Assembly (NCBI GenBank): GCA_036852015.1
Contig: JAANDG010000138.1
Span: 124,001-188,000 of the forward strand
Reading direction: 5' to 3'
Length of the DNA stretch: 64,000 nt
Source of the DNA: Pelodera strongyloides
Lineage: Eukaryota > Nematoda > Chromadorea > Rhabditida > Rhabditidae
The notes beneath the pieces are model-generated. The model had not been told where the DNA came from, searched no databases, and saw only the letters and a program-made list of their open reading frames with translations. The translations under genes were made by a program, and so were the position numbers. Below, piece after piece: positions 32,601-43,844 of the stretch; position 1 is the stretch's first letter, and each line of letters begins with the position of its first letter.

Positions 32601-35600
32601 GAAGAGGTTGAAGAGGAGGACGAGGAGGAGGAGGAGGACGAGTATGAAGGGTAGGTCGAATTATTATGCCTCATACTTTATTGCATATGAGGTAGTCCAA
32701 AGCTGGGTACCCATAACCGTGATAATTACTCTGTTATTCCCTAATTCCCTTCTAAGATTCGCTGATTTAGACTCTCAATAGCTCCACCGAGGGGAATTGC
32801 CGTCCTTCGCACTGTTTTGCAGACACCGGTTAATGTTTCTTCTTCTTCAACATCCGTGGTGGGAATTGATAATTAATTTTGCTATTTTGCTACTTAATTT
32901 TGCTAAAGTACTATTTGAAAAAGGATTAAAGATAGAACTATCCTGCAGGGCTTTGTTCACTGAGTTTGCACAACTATTTATTTATGATAACACAACAAAT
33001 AGAATATTGATGTTGTAATTAAATAATTTTTAAATTAAAAATCCAATTCAATCATTATTAATGTTTGTGTAATTAACTAATTAACAGTTTATGAGCACGT
33101 TTTAATGTCTTTGTAGACGACGTTAAATGTACATGTTTCTGTGGTCAGATATTATGACCGTGTGCTGAGAGTTCCAGTAAATAGGGCGCATTCGAGTTGG
33201 ACATTTTCCGGAAAAGAAAAGAAAAAAGTGGTTCGAGATGGACACCCAGAAAAAAAATAATACACGCAAAATAATTGTCGAAAATGCAATTGTACCGTAA
33301 TTGAAACTAAAATCAATCGATCATTTGCATGTGTATGCGTGGCAATTGCATTCTTTTCTGGTTGTCCATCTCGAACCACTTTTTTCCTTTTCTTTTCCGG
33401 AAAATGTCCAACTCGAATGCGCCCATAGTGTATGCGTTGTTGAAAACATTGCCTGACATATGGCTATTCATATTCGTTAATTCTTTTTTTCTGCGCAATA
33501 ATATGAATTATATTTAGGCGCAGAAGACTCCGTTGTCTAGAAAGAACTTAGATTCCGACGAAGAGGAAGATGTGAGTTTTCTAATTATCTGGCTGCGTAT
33601 CTGTAGTCTGTGAATATCAGTTTATTTGGCTCGTGATGTCTCCCAGTTACGAAGATTTTCAGATTGTTTGATATACAGTAGAGAGTGAGTAGAGTACTGT
33701 GTAATAGGGTTTTAGTCACCATGAAACGTAGACCATGTTCAGAGGGCTGTTGGAGTTGGGAGGAAAATTTCAGGGCGGATTTTTCTTTGTGCCTTTGTAT
33801 GCGTAGGCCTCCCATGTTTACAGTAGTCGTTTAGAGTAGGCGTCGCGTGCGGAATGGAATCTTATGTTATGGTTGCTTGCTTGCTCATTCTTAATGTGTA
33901 CGTCATACATTATAAATTTAAAAAGGTGAATAATGCGTAGGAGTCTGATTCAGTGATTCAGTCTGTAATTCTGTAAATCTTCTTTTTTTTCAGCCAGAAT
34001 TCAACACCTCATCGTTGTCTTCAACAAATGTAGCACCAAGACGTTTGAGTCGCAGATCGGTAGCTACAAAACGATGGTCTCCGTCGCCAGCTGCGGTAAG
34101 ATTTCAAAAGAATATCTACAATTGATTGTAAACTGTAGCTCTTGGTTGGTATGTCTGAGGCTTTGAAGCAGCCGTCGTATGAAGAATTCCGTGAAAACAT
34201 TTTTCTGCGTTTGTGTGAAATTCCTGCCAATAGCCATGCAGAAAATAGACCACATAGGAGAATGAGGGGATTTCTCCCATCGGGGCTCAATACTACGTTT
34301 GGGCATAAATTTACCGACGTCGTGAAACACCAAAATAGGACGATTCACGAACCATGATTTAGATCCATTCGCACCTTAATAGTTTAGGTCCAGGTCGCTT
34401 ACCGTAATAGTTTAGGGCCAGGCCGCTCAAGAGAGTCCACTTGATGATGTGGCTGTGCCGGTGAAGCGTGTGACACAGGAAAGCAACGGAGGTGTGACTC
34501 CTCCGGCTGCTGCCAGTGTTGTGCCTGCATCGGCGGCGCAGCAAAATTCAACCCCACGGAAAGGTGCCGTACTTACCTCTTCGATTACTTCTGTGAAAAA
34601 GGACGCGGTGAGTTGATAGGTTATTTTCTCTTTTATTTGTTTTTGGTAATCACTTGTTGCCTCATTTCCATTTGTATCAACTACTATTACTATACTCTTT
34701 TATTTCTATTTATGCCCTTGTTAGCGCGAAGCGCTAAGTGAGTACAGTAATGTTAAAATATGAAACTAAGATTAAGAGAAGAATAAACTGAATAGTTCAA
34801 TTTTTGTTCAGTCATGGAATTGATGGAATCAGCTCAATTTACCCCTTTTTTATATTTTCCAACACTGAATTTGTCTCTTTTTGAAGAGCCAAAATTACTG
34901 TACTTTTCGCAACGGTTCCTTATTCTTCTATTATTTGTGAAAGAGTGAAATTGTTTTCCCTCCTCGTTCGTATAGCTCATGTTTTAGCGCACTACTCCAC
35001 GAAAACACAGGCCGTCACCAATTTTGGTTCAAACACCAAATGCGAACCTTACCAAATCGGCCCCAGCTTCTCGGGTAAGAAGATTAAGTTCACATTTAAA
35101 CCTTGCAATTACTCAAGCTCAAGGGCACGGAGCCCCAACCGTATTACCGACGTTATCTACGGTTTAATACTCTATGTAGTATGTAAACATTTTCCCAGTA
35201 GTTAAGTAGCGTAGTGTATTTGCTTAATGCTATTAGCTATTGTGGTTGTTCAGTTTTCTATTTATCAATTAATCATTTCTTGGTTGGAGACAGCAGTGTA
35301 AATTTTGCAATTTTGACAGTAAAAAACCAAACAAAATCCGATAATAGATTATGTTGTTGTTTGTATTGATATTAGAAAACAAGGAAAGCTAAACTAATCG
35401 TGCACTACATTGATGATGTGATTTTAATTTTAGCGAAAAACTCCCCAGAAACGCCGTCCATCACCCATTGTTATGGATGCCCCTGATCTCACAAAAACAC
35501 CGTCATCTCAGGTAGTTTTATTTTTGTTTAAATTTACTTTAGTTGTTGACTTCTGTGTGAGGCTTTTGAGGTAACTTGATCATTCCGTTTTTTTTGTGTT

Positions 35601-36370
35601 TTAGAGTTCACATGCGTGTGTGACCAACGTGTAAGTGTAGAGTATATAAGCGTCTGGTAAACTAGTGTAGTTCACACACTGCGGCCGTATTCACCAACAC
35701 CCAGGGAGCCCTCCCTAGGGTCACGAGCGCTCTGCAACTCTTCTGTTCCCGCACTCACTACGCACTCTTTAGCTCCCTGGGGACGCCAGGGAGTGCTCTA
35801 TGCGTGTCTGATTTATTCTCTATGCCTATTACGCTTTGTCCTGAGCCATTGACTTTGAGGGAAGAAAGAGACCGCTCAGGCAATCTTCCAACTTAAAAAA
35901 AAATGATTTCAGAAGCGCAGACCTGTCCAAAAGAAAGCTGAGCACACACCTGAACCTGATCTCAATGAATCGTCGATGACAAATGGATCCAATCAGGTAC
36001 GGTAGGAGTCAAACTTTAGAATAAGGGTTTATATTGTACATCACAAATTTCAATAAAAAGAACAAAGAACATAATGAGCGAGTGTGTTTGTTAGTATTTA
36101 GAAATTATTAGACGGAATGGAGTAGTACACATTTCAGCGCAACTTAAAACACTTTTTTTTTAACAAAATTTTGTCGGAATGCTAGTTTTGAAGAGCTAGC
36201 TGAAAATTCCATTGCTTTACAGTATTACAACACGAGACTTATATGCATGTAGTTAATAGATGTAGACTTACTAGAAGTCAATTAAATATTTGTTCTTTCA
36301 GTCGTCCATTCGGCGAAGCGCGCGACCTCACAAAGCGAGCAAGAAATACGAGGATGAGGAGACTTACTAG
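26652..36370 (+). CDS. Unrecognised basic, S/T-P-rich protein with PP1-docking-like motifs
   Basis: I do not recognise the family. Exons: 26652-26689, 26883-26984, 27153-27232, 27505-27761, 28052-28177, 28620-28697, 29022-29078, 29308-29430, 29777-29875, 30029-30115, 30477-30581, 30866-30990, 31131-31215, 32153-32269, 32532-about 32650, 33518-33571, 33994-34095, 34416-34607, 35434-35511, 35913-35996 and 36302-36370. All junctions keep phase except 15 to 16. The product is about 720 aa. The N-terminus is basic (RRSARGRITKK). A Pro/Ser/Thr-rich linker follows (about residues 74-160). KVRF at 266-269 matches the PP1-binding RVxF class, and SILK at 311-314 matches the second PP1-docking class. 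Exon 12 is helix-like (FLEYWRKLSPVEKEAQPMD). An acidic run in exon 15 and a C-terminal part with many TP/SP and RRS sites (KTPQKRRPSP, RRSARPHKASKK) follow. By inference this is a nuclear, perhaps chromosome-associated, PP1 partner. The start is the first ATG before a good donor. Exon 18 has a weak acceptor. Confidence 0.75.
31709..31791 (+). tRNA. tRNA-His-like sequence in an intron, probably a SINE remnant
   Basis: TAGCTCAACCGG is a full A box and GGTTCGAATCT a near-consensus B box. The D arm GCTC/GAGC closes. The anticodon loop CTGTGAA would carry GTG (His), but its stem has one mismatch. The variable region is too long (about 15 nt) and the acceptor stem pairs poorly. It lies in intron 13 of the 26652-36370 gene. 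A pol III-derived relic is more likely than a working tRNA. Confidence 0.4.
31948..32135. mobile_element. TTAA-ended inverted-repeat element, family A diverged copy, in intron 13
   Basis: The left end is TTAAAGTGTATAACAGTATA. The right end reads GGGTACGTTTCAAAACCCGG, then GCCCTGTATCGCTTTAA. The middle has the CATTTGCATACA / TGTATGCAAAT pair seen in other copies. Its right end stops 17 bp before exon 14 (32153), so it supplies the sequence just upstream of that splice acceptor. Confidence 0.6.
33184..33424. mobile_element. GGGCGCATTCGAGTTGG hairpin element, family D copy 2
   Basis: The ends GGGCGCATTCGAGTTGGACA and TGTCCAACTCGAATGCGCCC are perfect reverse complements. The arms extend about 90 bp and contain a second GGTTCGAGATGGAC unit, the same layout as the element at 18519-18950. 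ATA stands on both flanks and may be a 3-bp target duplication. It lies in the intron where the exon phase of the host gene fails to match. Confidence 0.85.
35682..35880. mobile_element. Possible family C element, diverged or partial
   Basis: GCGGCCGTATTCACCAACAC resembles the terminus of the family C elements at 18061 and 36409. The body has an inverted pair, CCAGGGAGCCCTCCCTAGGG and CTCCCTGGGGACGCCAGGGA. No clear mirrored right end was found. It lies in an intron of the 26652-36370 gene. Confidence 0.4.
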
Positions 36371-36408
36371 AAACCATTAGAAATGACTAAGTACAAAGAA
36401 ATGGAACC

Positions 36409-36538
36409 AGAGGCCGTATTCACCACCCCCATTCCCTCGGTAAATATTCCCTGGGGAAAGAAAATAGCATTCGAATGTGAGATATGCAGAGGAAAAGACA
36501 GGGACCCCCTGGGGAACTGAGTGGTGAATATGGCCTCT
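36409..36538. mobile_element. AGAGGCCGTATTCACCA inverted-repeat element, family C copy 2
   Basis: The ends ACCAGAGGCCGTATTCACCA and GGTGAATATGGCCTCTGGT are reverse complements with one mismatch. The inner pair ATTCCCTGGGGAA / TTCCCCAGGGGG is also kept from copy 1 in the PP1 gene. It begins about 40 bp after the stop codon of the gene at 26652-36370, so it is probably transcribed in that gene's 3' UTR. Confidence 0.8.
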
Positions 36539-36612
36539 GGTGTGTTTTGTCATAAGTATGGGAAGTCCCCGCAGCAAGCATTCCCAGTGACTATATTGAC
36601 TCGACCAGTGTG

Positions 36613-36800
36613 TTTTAGCTATATGGCGCTCGGTTTTTAAATGTATGCTGACTCACTCCATGTATTATATGCAAATTATCGTACATTATGGACATGTGCC
36701 TGATAACAATTTGCATATGAGGGCACAGAAATTAGCATATTGGAAATTCAGTGGCCCGTCATAAGCATAAGTTGCAAAACCACGTGTCATGCCACTTTAA
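36613..36800. mobile_element. Diverged TTAA-ended inverted-repeat element
   Basis: The right end AACCACGTGTCATGCCACTT plus TAA matches the reverse complement of TTAAAGCGGTATGACACGTG seen near 44793. The middle has ATTATATGCAAATTATCGTA and TAACAATTTGCATATGA as an inverted pair. The left end is poorly preserved. Confidence 0.45.
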
Positions 36801-37696
36801 TTTTTGACTCTGATATGTACTCGACTTCATTGTCATAAGAATATTCCATTGATTATGCATTTACTTCGTTTTTGTCATTTTTTAATTGATTTGGTAGGTT
36901 ACCTCGTACTAACTAATTTTTTTTTCATTTTCACTGTATTACATGCATGATGAAATATGTTCTATATATACTGACCAGTATTCGAGAAATTGTATTTTAT
37001 AGTTATTGACTTTGCTTTTACTCGTGTAATTTGCATTTGATACCGTAGTAACCAAGAAACAGAGAGCGGCTGAGCCTGTGTACCCTAGGACGGAGATTTT
37101 GAAGCTTCCCTAAGCTAGATGAGAAGATCTCAATAATCTAACTCAATAATCGATTTTGTTTAGTAAGTTTATCTAAATATTTAATACTATATCTCATTGA
37201 ATCGGCTTTTATACATTTTATTACTCGTATGTTACCAATATGATTGTGTGAACGTGAACTGTATATTGTTTTTCTTTTTGCCAGTTTACAGTCGAATAAA
37301 TCTGTAAAAAAAACGTTGTTTAATGCGAAAGAAGTTAGAAAACAAGCGAAACTAACGAAGTAACAAGATGTATTCAAATTGTGAGTCAATAATCAAGCAA
37401 CGAACAAAAAGTGAGCTAGGGTAGTGCAGAAGAATACTGACCTTAGTGAATTGAGCAAAGATTATCCGTTTATGGTATACCCACGTTTTGGCATGGAACG
37501 CTATGCTAAACTAATCATAAGCGAGTGTTAATAACTAATAACATATCAATTGGACATGTTTATGTGGAAAACCGAGCACAAACTCCGGTCAGGTGAATTC
37601 ATCTCTGCCATATGAGAACTGAGAACTTGAAATATAACTAGTGTAGAGTGGGTTTGAAGCGGAACCGAGATCTGGCCACTGTGACCACTGAAGAAG

Positions 37697-39444
37697 TTAG
37701 CCAGGCCATGGAAGATCACAGAACCACTTTAGCAGTGCTCTTTCCGCAGGACGGACGGCCTTGCCCGCCATCGTAAGTTGGTACTTCTTGGAGTAGGCGT
37801 AGATGCCGAAAATGAGAGCTCCGAAGAAGAATCCACGACGCCACCATGGAGACCAGGTCTGAAATGGGGCAGATTATCATGATGGTTATTGTAAATTAGG
37901 ATACTGTAGTGCATCGGAAATGCACTGGAAAACGGAATAATTACCGAAACCACAGAAAAACCGTCGTTGGCCCGTTACCAAATGGTATTCACTTATTCAC
38001 CTAGAAAAAAAAAACATTTCGTGACTGGTTAGCGATCATTTGGTGACCAGTTGATGACGGTTTTCGATGAAATTTGGTCACCACATAATGGCCACGAAGT
38101 AGTCACCGGACGAGCTGACCCACGAAAAAATCAGTGAATTTGAGTGAACCGTCAGCATAGATTGGGTTCCCCAAATGCATATGTAGTTACATGGGGATGT
38201 AGCTGACACGGTACGGTACTATATCTTCATGAACCGCGAACACGCTGATACACCTCCCATTATTACCTCACAGATACTTCAGTTTAGCTAAACTGTCCAT
38301 TATCAGCTAAACTGAAAATAGATAGCTAAAACTGCCGCTAAAATAGATAGCTAAAACTGCCGCGAGAGTAATGCTCAAACTATTGGTGGTTATTGGCTCA
38401 CCTCAATGTATTCATTTGACGGCTGACAGGGTTGGACATAGTTATCCGCATAGATTGAATCTTCCTGAAATGAAACAAATGGATGTATTGAAAAGTATCC
38501 AAAAAGTATATAGTTATACACAAAAAAGCGCAAGTCGATCCTAGCCTAAACGGCTCGGCATGACCCTACCGTATGTTTATTTCAAGCCTAAACAGCTTCA
38601 CACTACTTTAAAGCGAAATACTGGCCGGTCTTTGAAACGCATAGAGTGACTTGCTTCCTTACGCAGAATATTCAAATGAGCATAAACAAGGATAACAACA
38701 TGACCCCGCTTGGCATAAATGCATAATAATGCAGTTGACCGCCGCACGTTTCACAAACCGGTCGGTATTCGCTTTAAAAAGGTAAGGTACTTCTGGAACA
38801 AGTCGCAGGACAAAAATAAGTTCATCGGAATCAAAGAGTTATTACCATATAGGTCGGATTTATAACTTTGTCCCTTTGGAACTCGTGGAGCACTTCGTGT
38901 GCAGCTCTGAAATACAATATTTGAGGATTATCGACGATATATGGCACGGATTAAAATGTATTATAACGCTACGTTACAGTATCCAAGACAATTTGAATAT
39001 TTCAGAACTAAGAGAAGAAAAAATCTTATTTATGGATGATTAAAATCCCAAAACTGACCTACGGCCTGATTGCACAGCTCCACTCATATATCCCGCCCAG
39101 TGGGTTGCCGACTCAGTGCCAGCAAAATGAACCCTAGAGGCACGATTACTGTGAGACAACATTGGTAGCAATTTCGGTTGCGGAGGAAAAAGGTGCTCAG
39201 CCGCTATCCTTGGTGAGCCATATCTTTGGTACTAAATCTCTACCTTCTTGTTAGTTCATCCCAAATTAGAGCACATATTTTGACGTAGTCACTAATTACG
39301 TATAGTCCAAGTAAAAAAAGTTGTCCCACCCATGGAAGGGTTCTCTAATGGTTTGCAGCGCGTCCATCTGACCGGGAGCACAGAAGATGGTGGGACAACC
39401 GCCGTTGAAAGGCTCCTGAAAAGATTTCCGCGATTTCTTCTTCT

Positions 39445-39487
<43 letters not shown>

Positions 39488-41248
39488 CCTACCTCCCTGT
39501 GTCAAGGCGAATGGTACTGTAAGTATTCACAAAATCTCACATGACACCAAAGTTTCTCCTCGTAGTCGATGAATTGGTCGAGAGCATTACGGCCGAGGTA
39601 TCGCACAAGATCCTGAATATTTAAAAATAAATTTAAAAATATGGTCACCTATGAATAATATGGACTTTTTATATTTCTGTAACTCGCTCTGTAACGATTG
39701 ATTAATTGATTAGTTGATTGTTATGATTCGGCCTAGTAATGGGAGACCTACTAACACCGGAGACCGCATAGCAACCCAAAGTTCCGTACAAGTAAATACC
39801 TATGAAATGGGGGGGGGGTAACTAAAACAGCAAATATGTAACTACCTTGACCACATCGTTACACCTCTGTTCCTTTGTGTGGTCCGCATACTCTTCCGCG
39901 ATAAATCCGACCAACGCCGGGGTTCCTCTCGCGGAACAAGCATCGAATACGGAGATGATTGGGTACAACTAAATAATGATACAGTGATTTTAGAAACATA
40001 AACGTTTAACTCAGATTACTTAGGCGGAGTGCTACGGTATGGGTAGAAGTTGCTGGTATTAATCTCTACGGTGTGTTTCTGAATCACGAGGGGGTGTAAA
40101 ACGGCACGTGTCAGAGGCTGCAGCATGGCGCGATGGAGTTAAAAGTCAAGAATACGGTGAAATGTTAGGTGGCCCAGGCCAGGTACGGTACGATATGAAA
40201 TGTTAGGACCCTAAGTGTACTGTAGGAGGTACGAGGCAGCCGAACTACGGCAGGAGGAAGTTAAACTGTAAAAACTCACTTCACCCTGCTGAGCTGTCCG
40301 TCCAGTGGAGATTATTTCACCCGAATTCCCATCGGTACGCCAGAAGGCGGACTGATAAGTGATGATGAACTTGATCAAGTTGCCTGGAAGGAACCAGAAT
40401 ATGTTTAAGATATACTCCTTCTAATTCTACCCCCTCTCAGTCTTCATGATCTTCCTCTCTCTCTTTCTCCCTCTCTCCCTCCCCCCCTCTCTCTCTCTCT
40501 GCTTCCTCTCTCGGCACTCGGCACTCAAATAAAGGCAGTATCCGAAAAAAATCCGCCACCTTGTGCTGCCGTGAAAAGTCGCCGTTTCTGTTCGGGAACA
40601 TTAGGAGTGAAATCAATTTTTCCGCACATATTCGGAGGAATGGCGAGAATAACACGACGAACACGGTAGGATGTTGACTAAAAGGGATTCTTATTGAGAG
40701 TTGAAAAATGGACGAGAATGTCAACTCTGAATGAAAGACAACTCAAATTTGCTGCCCTTTGTGCACAGAGCAGATCCATTAATTTAGTAACGATGACCTC
40801 ACCCCTCTACTGATTTGATAATAAGTTATGATCGAGTAACCTTACCTCGAGCAAGTCATCTTTTGCAGTGCTCACAACGGACACAGTGGAAATATCGTGT
40901 GGTTCGTCGATTTCAATCTAAAACATCTAACAATTAACAACAGTCTAGCTGCCGCACGCAACAAGGACGCGTCTAAGTTAGGTCCCAAGAGCGCCACCGG
41001 TGAGCCGTCTGGGGTTCGCGCACTCCTGGCGCCCCGCCGCGCCCTTGTGGCGAGCCCTCTTCTTGGCGGAGTTTCACTGTAGATGACAACAAGAAATTAG
41101 AATGTTACAATCCGAACTAAATAAATCCGCGCTGTGAAATATTGGGATTGACTGAAGGTGATTACCAACAATGTACAAATTTATAGCGGACCGTTAAAAA
41201 TTGAAAAAAGTGATAAGAAGCAAAAAAAAGGGAGAGTGCAGGAGACAT

Positions 41249-41284
<36 letters not shown>

Positions 41285-43814
41285 GAAGAGAGAGAAAGGA
41301 GTAGAACAGAGACCAACAATTAAAAAAGGAATACCTTGGTGACTGCTCGATTTAACCACAATTTCTTCTCGTTCAGGAATGGTTCAGCCAAACGCGTACT
41401 GATTTGCTGCGTGCCACCCTAGAATTTGGTGTTTATAAATTTGAACGAACAACAAAATACTGTAACCACCTGATTCTACCGTAGTCCGAACAGCCAGCCA
41501 AACCAACACTAAAGATCAGCAACATTCGTATATGAATATACAAGACAATACAATACCGCCCAAAGCCATCAATTTTTAATACAAATCTCATTGATTCATG
41601 AGAAACCATATATTCTATGGCGTAGAGACGAGTTAGGACAACTGCTTCAAAATAAGTTGTATTTGGCAATCCATTTTTGTGAAGATTCATGTAATCAAAT
41701 AAAGGAGCCTACATCGACTTTGAATGCTTGGGCGCCGTCGCCCACACATTCAATGAGATCTGTAAATGAGCCAGCCGATCGACTGTAGTAGAGGTGGAAC
41801 AAAAGGCTCATTCTGAAAATTGACTAATTTTTGAAATCATCTTGCTCAAAGTTCGTAGTTTGTAGGCATTAGCGTTGTAACTACCGTATGCGTGAAAGTG
41901 AGATTCCTCTCTCTCTCTCTCTCTCCATCTCACTCCGTCTCTCTACCCCTCTCTCTCTCTCACATGAGCCCACTATAACTTACATCTATTTTTTCAATTT
42001 AAGGTACTGGTAACAAAAGTATTCCTCCCAATTACCTCTTGGCTTCAACACCATAAATCGAGCGGATGGCAATATCGATTGCATCCTGGGTGGCCCTGGT
42101 CCAACAGTTCTCCTTGGCCCATTTGGACACCGTCATCTCGTCCAGAGCATCGGCTCGTTTCCACTTGAAAACGTTCAGAAGACGAATCTAAATAAACGAG
42201 GGGGTCGTGCGTCGTGCTACCGTATAAACCAAAAATACAACATTACACAGGAGCTAAGTACAATTCGAGTACATCCATATATAGCTAGCAACTATTTGTC
42301 ACGTCCGATAAACCAGTATACATTAACAAGATCACCAGTGTACATACACATAACATACCTGTCTAGCGAGAAATTCCATTTTCCCCAGGCACTGTAGAAA
42401 ATCGATGATTTCAAAGAGACCATGACTGAAAATAAATAATGATAAACACTGTATTTTATGTCATTTATGTGTTTACATGATACCAGCGACAACACCCTTT
42501 GTTACTTTTGTTATCTTAATTTCTTACGGTTAGCTAAACGTATAAATGGTACAAAAATAACCTGTAGCTGGTTGTCGGCAGTGTTGTTGTATACGATCGC
42601 GGTTTGCTTACGCCCATCTGGCACCATTTTCTGCCGTCGCTGAAAATCGCGGGTTACTGTACAAAGGTGATATTTATAACTACACAACCAACACTTTAAT
42701 AAACAGCACTTACGCTTGTAAACAGCACTTATAAACAGCACTTACGCTCATATAACCCATGGATCCCGTCATCCAGTTCTCTAAAGCACCTAACAATAAG
42801 GCGACTCCAATCACTAAGCACCATCGGTTAGGGAAAAGTACAACTACCGTAGGTAGAGGAACAGAGGGAGTGGGTTACCTGTACTGTGGATAGGTAGTCA
42901 GTCCAAGTTCCTCAATAATATCCAAAATGTGCGTCTGCGTTTTCCCGACCCACTGCCCTGAAAATAGTGAAAGAAATCTTAAAAAAAGAAAAGAAATATG
43001 TAATGTACATCTATGTAACTGCGAGCCAGGTCAGATAGACTAGCATAAAAAAGACATGACTAACACCCGAAAATGAAAATAATCTCATGGCAGCTCTCAA
43101 AAATATAACTGTGGAAAAGATCCAATTACCGTAGTCAATGTATCTCATATGTACAATATACCGTAATCTACAGCGTACATTACGGGGTATTTTGTATTCT
43201 GCAGTGCCAGTGCTTACAGTACCTGTACCCTCCTTTGTAGTAGTTAATTTACCTCCAATGTCAAACTTCTCCTTTTTCTGGTTCTTCACATTCATTTCAA
43301 TGGTCAGAGTTCGACCGCCGACACGATCTTTCGCCTCGACCACAACGATCTGCAGCATTATAATATACCAGCCGGCCACGCCGCCTGAGGCGTCTTTCCA
43401 AACTTATGAAAGTCTGTAACGTAGATGAAAATCTTTATGAATGAAGACGCACGTCGTTCTTTTACATGAGAATATTGTAATTTGAGCTGCGGCGAACAAT
43501 TTATTCGAATTCTACTTCCGCAACGTGAGTGCTAGCGCACGCTACAGTTACTCTTTTATAAGATTACGGCACCAGTTCGAGATGTGCCAGTTCCGAAGAA
43601 TCTGCTTATTTTTCAAATTTGTAAATCCTCTATATACAAGTGAAAGTAGTTCTCTGAAACAGCAGAATGAATAAATTCAGTGTCTTACCTTCAAATCGGG
43701 CGCTCTTTTGCGCAGTTCGCTCGCGGCGACGAGGCCGGATATGCCACCGCCGACGACCAGGACGTCATAGTCCACCTCGGCATCGTCGATGTGCTCCGGA
43801 GGAGAATCGCTCAT
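37697..43814 (-). CDS. Monoamine-oxidase-like flavin amine oxidase with C-terminal membrane anchor
   Basis: An FAD-dependent amine oxidase; by family, it oxidises amines at the outer mitochondrial membrane. Eighteen minus-strand exons join in phase: 43689-43814, 43253-43349, 42879-42957, 42562-42639, 42359-42425, 42036-42187, 41713-41812, 41335-41418, 40846-40917, 40560-40677, 40280-40383, 39846-39968, 39541-39612, 39330-39415, 39059-39133, 38846-38906, 38402-38464 and 37697-37858. They give 572 aa. The FAD-binding motif VVGGGISGL starts at about residue 20, followed by [17 protein letters not shown] replaces the family GGAQE region. VILAIPP and LIKF (Lys329) follow. NGGC (Cys431) is at the place of the covalent-flavin cysteine of [24 protein letters not shown] follows. 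[14 protein letters not shown] (528-541) forms a hydrophobic anchor near the C-terminus with basic flanks. The residue after Cys431 is Pro; MAO-A/B have Tyr there. Several introns carry CT/GA tracts. A plant or bacterial type amine oxidase is less likely because of the anchor. Confidence 0.93.
38607..38778. mobile_element. TTAA-ended inverted-repeat element, family A, in amine oxidase intron 16
   Basis: The left end reads TTTAAAGCGAAATACTGGCC and continues GGTCTTTGAAACGCA. The right end reads CACGTTTCACAAACCGGTCG, then GTATTCGCTTTAAA. The element is about 172 bp. It is the closest match in the window to the copies at 118 and 15958. Confidence 0.8.
39436..39485 (+). repeat. (TTC)n/(CT)n tract in amine oxidase intron 13
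   Basis: TTC triplets pass into CT dinucleotides. On the coding (minus) strand this GA-rich stretch lies about 20 bp before exon 14, where a polypyrimidine tract would usually be. Confidence 0.85.
40452..40502 (+). repeat. (CT)n tract in amine oxidase intron 10
   Basis: CT-rich simple repeat between exons 10 and 11. It generates an artificial Glu/Arg-rich frame on the minus strand. Confidence 0.85.
41240..41300 (+). repeat. (GA)n tract in amine oxidase intron 8
   Basis: GA repeat between exons 8 and 9, again with an ACATAGAGA start. Confidence 0.85.
41908..41961 (+). repeat. (CT)n tract in amine oxidase intron 6
   Basis: CT dinucleotides with CCATCTCACTCCG interruptions, between exons 6 and 7. 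Confidence 0.85.
42700..42748 (+). repeat. AAACAGCACTTA(CGC/TA) triplicate in amine oxidase intron 3
   Basis: Three tandem copies of TAAACAGCACTTA, each followed by CGCT or the next copy. One copy lies next to a spurious exon-like segment described under rejected items. Confidence 0.8.
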
Positions 43815-43844
43815 CGGAATGATGATTGAAGGCACACCAATATA
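43815..43844 (-). promoter_or_regulatory. Amine oxidase 5' leader behind a splice acceptor
   Basis: On the minus strand, ACGGTTTTCAG is followed by a 30-nt leader and the ATG. As with PP1 and the actin genes, an upstream non-coding exon or trans-spliced leader is implied. Confidence 0.55.

Larger units (their letters stand above)
36371..37696. other. Convergent 3' region between the plus-strand gene and the amine oxidase gene
   Basis: Both neighbouring genes end here: the stop at 36368-36370 on plus, and the stop at 37697-37699 on minus. It holds a family C element (36409-36538) and a diverged TTAA-ended element (about 36613-36800). No coding exon is visible. AATAAA near 37296 could be a plus-strand poly(A) signal, but the distance is long. 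Confidence 0.6.

Noticed and set aside
42745..42790. Exon-like segment in amine oxidase intron 3 (reads [14 protein letters not shown], with donor GTAAGT)
   Set aside because: Its phase does not fit the exons on either side. Direct joining of 42879-42957 to 42562-42639 gives the expected family sequence [12 protein letters not shown].
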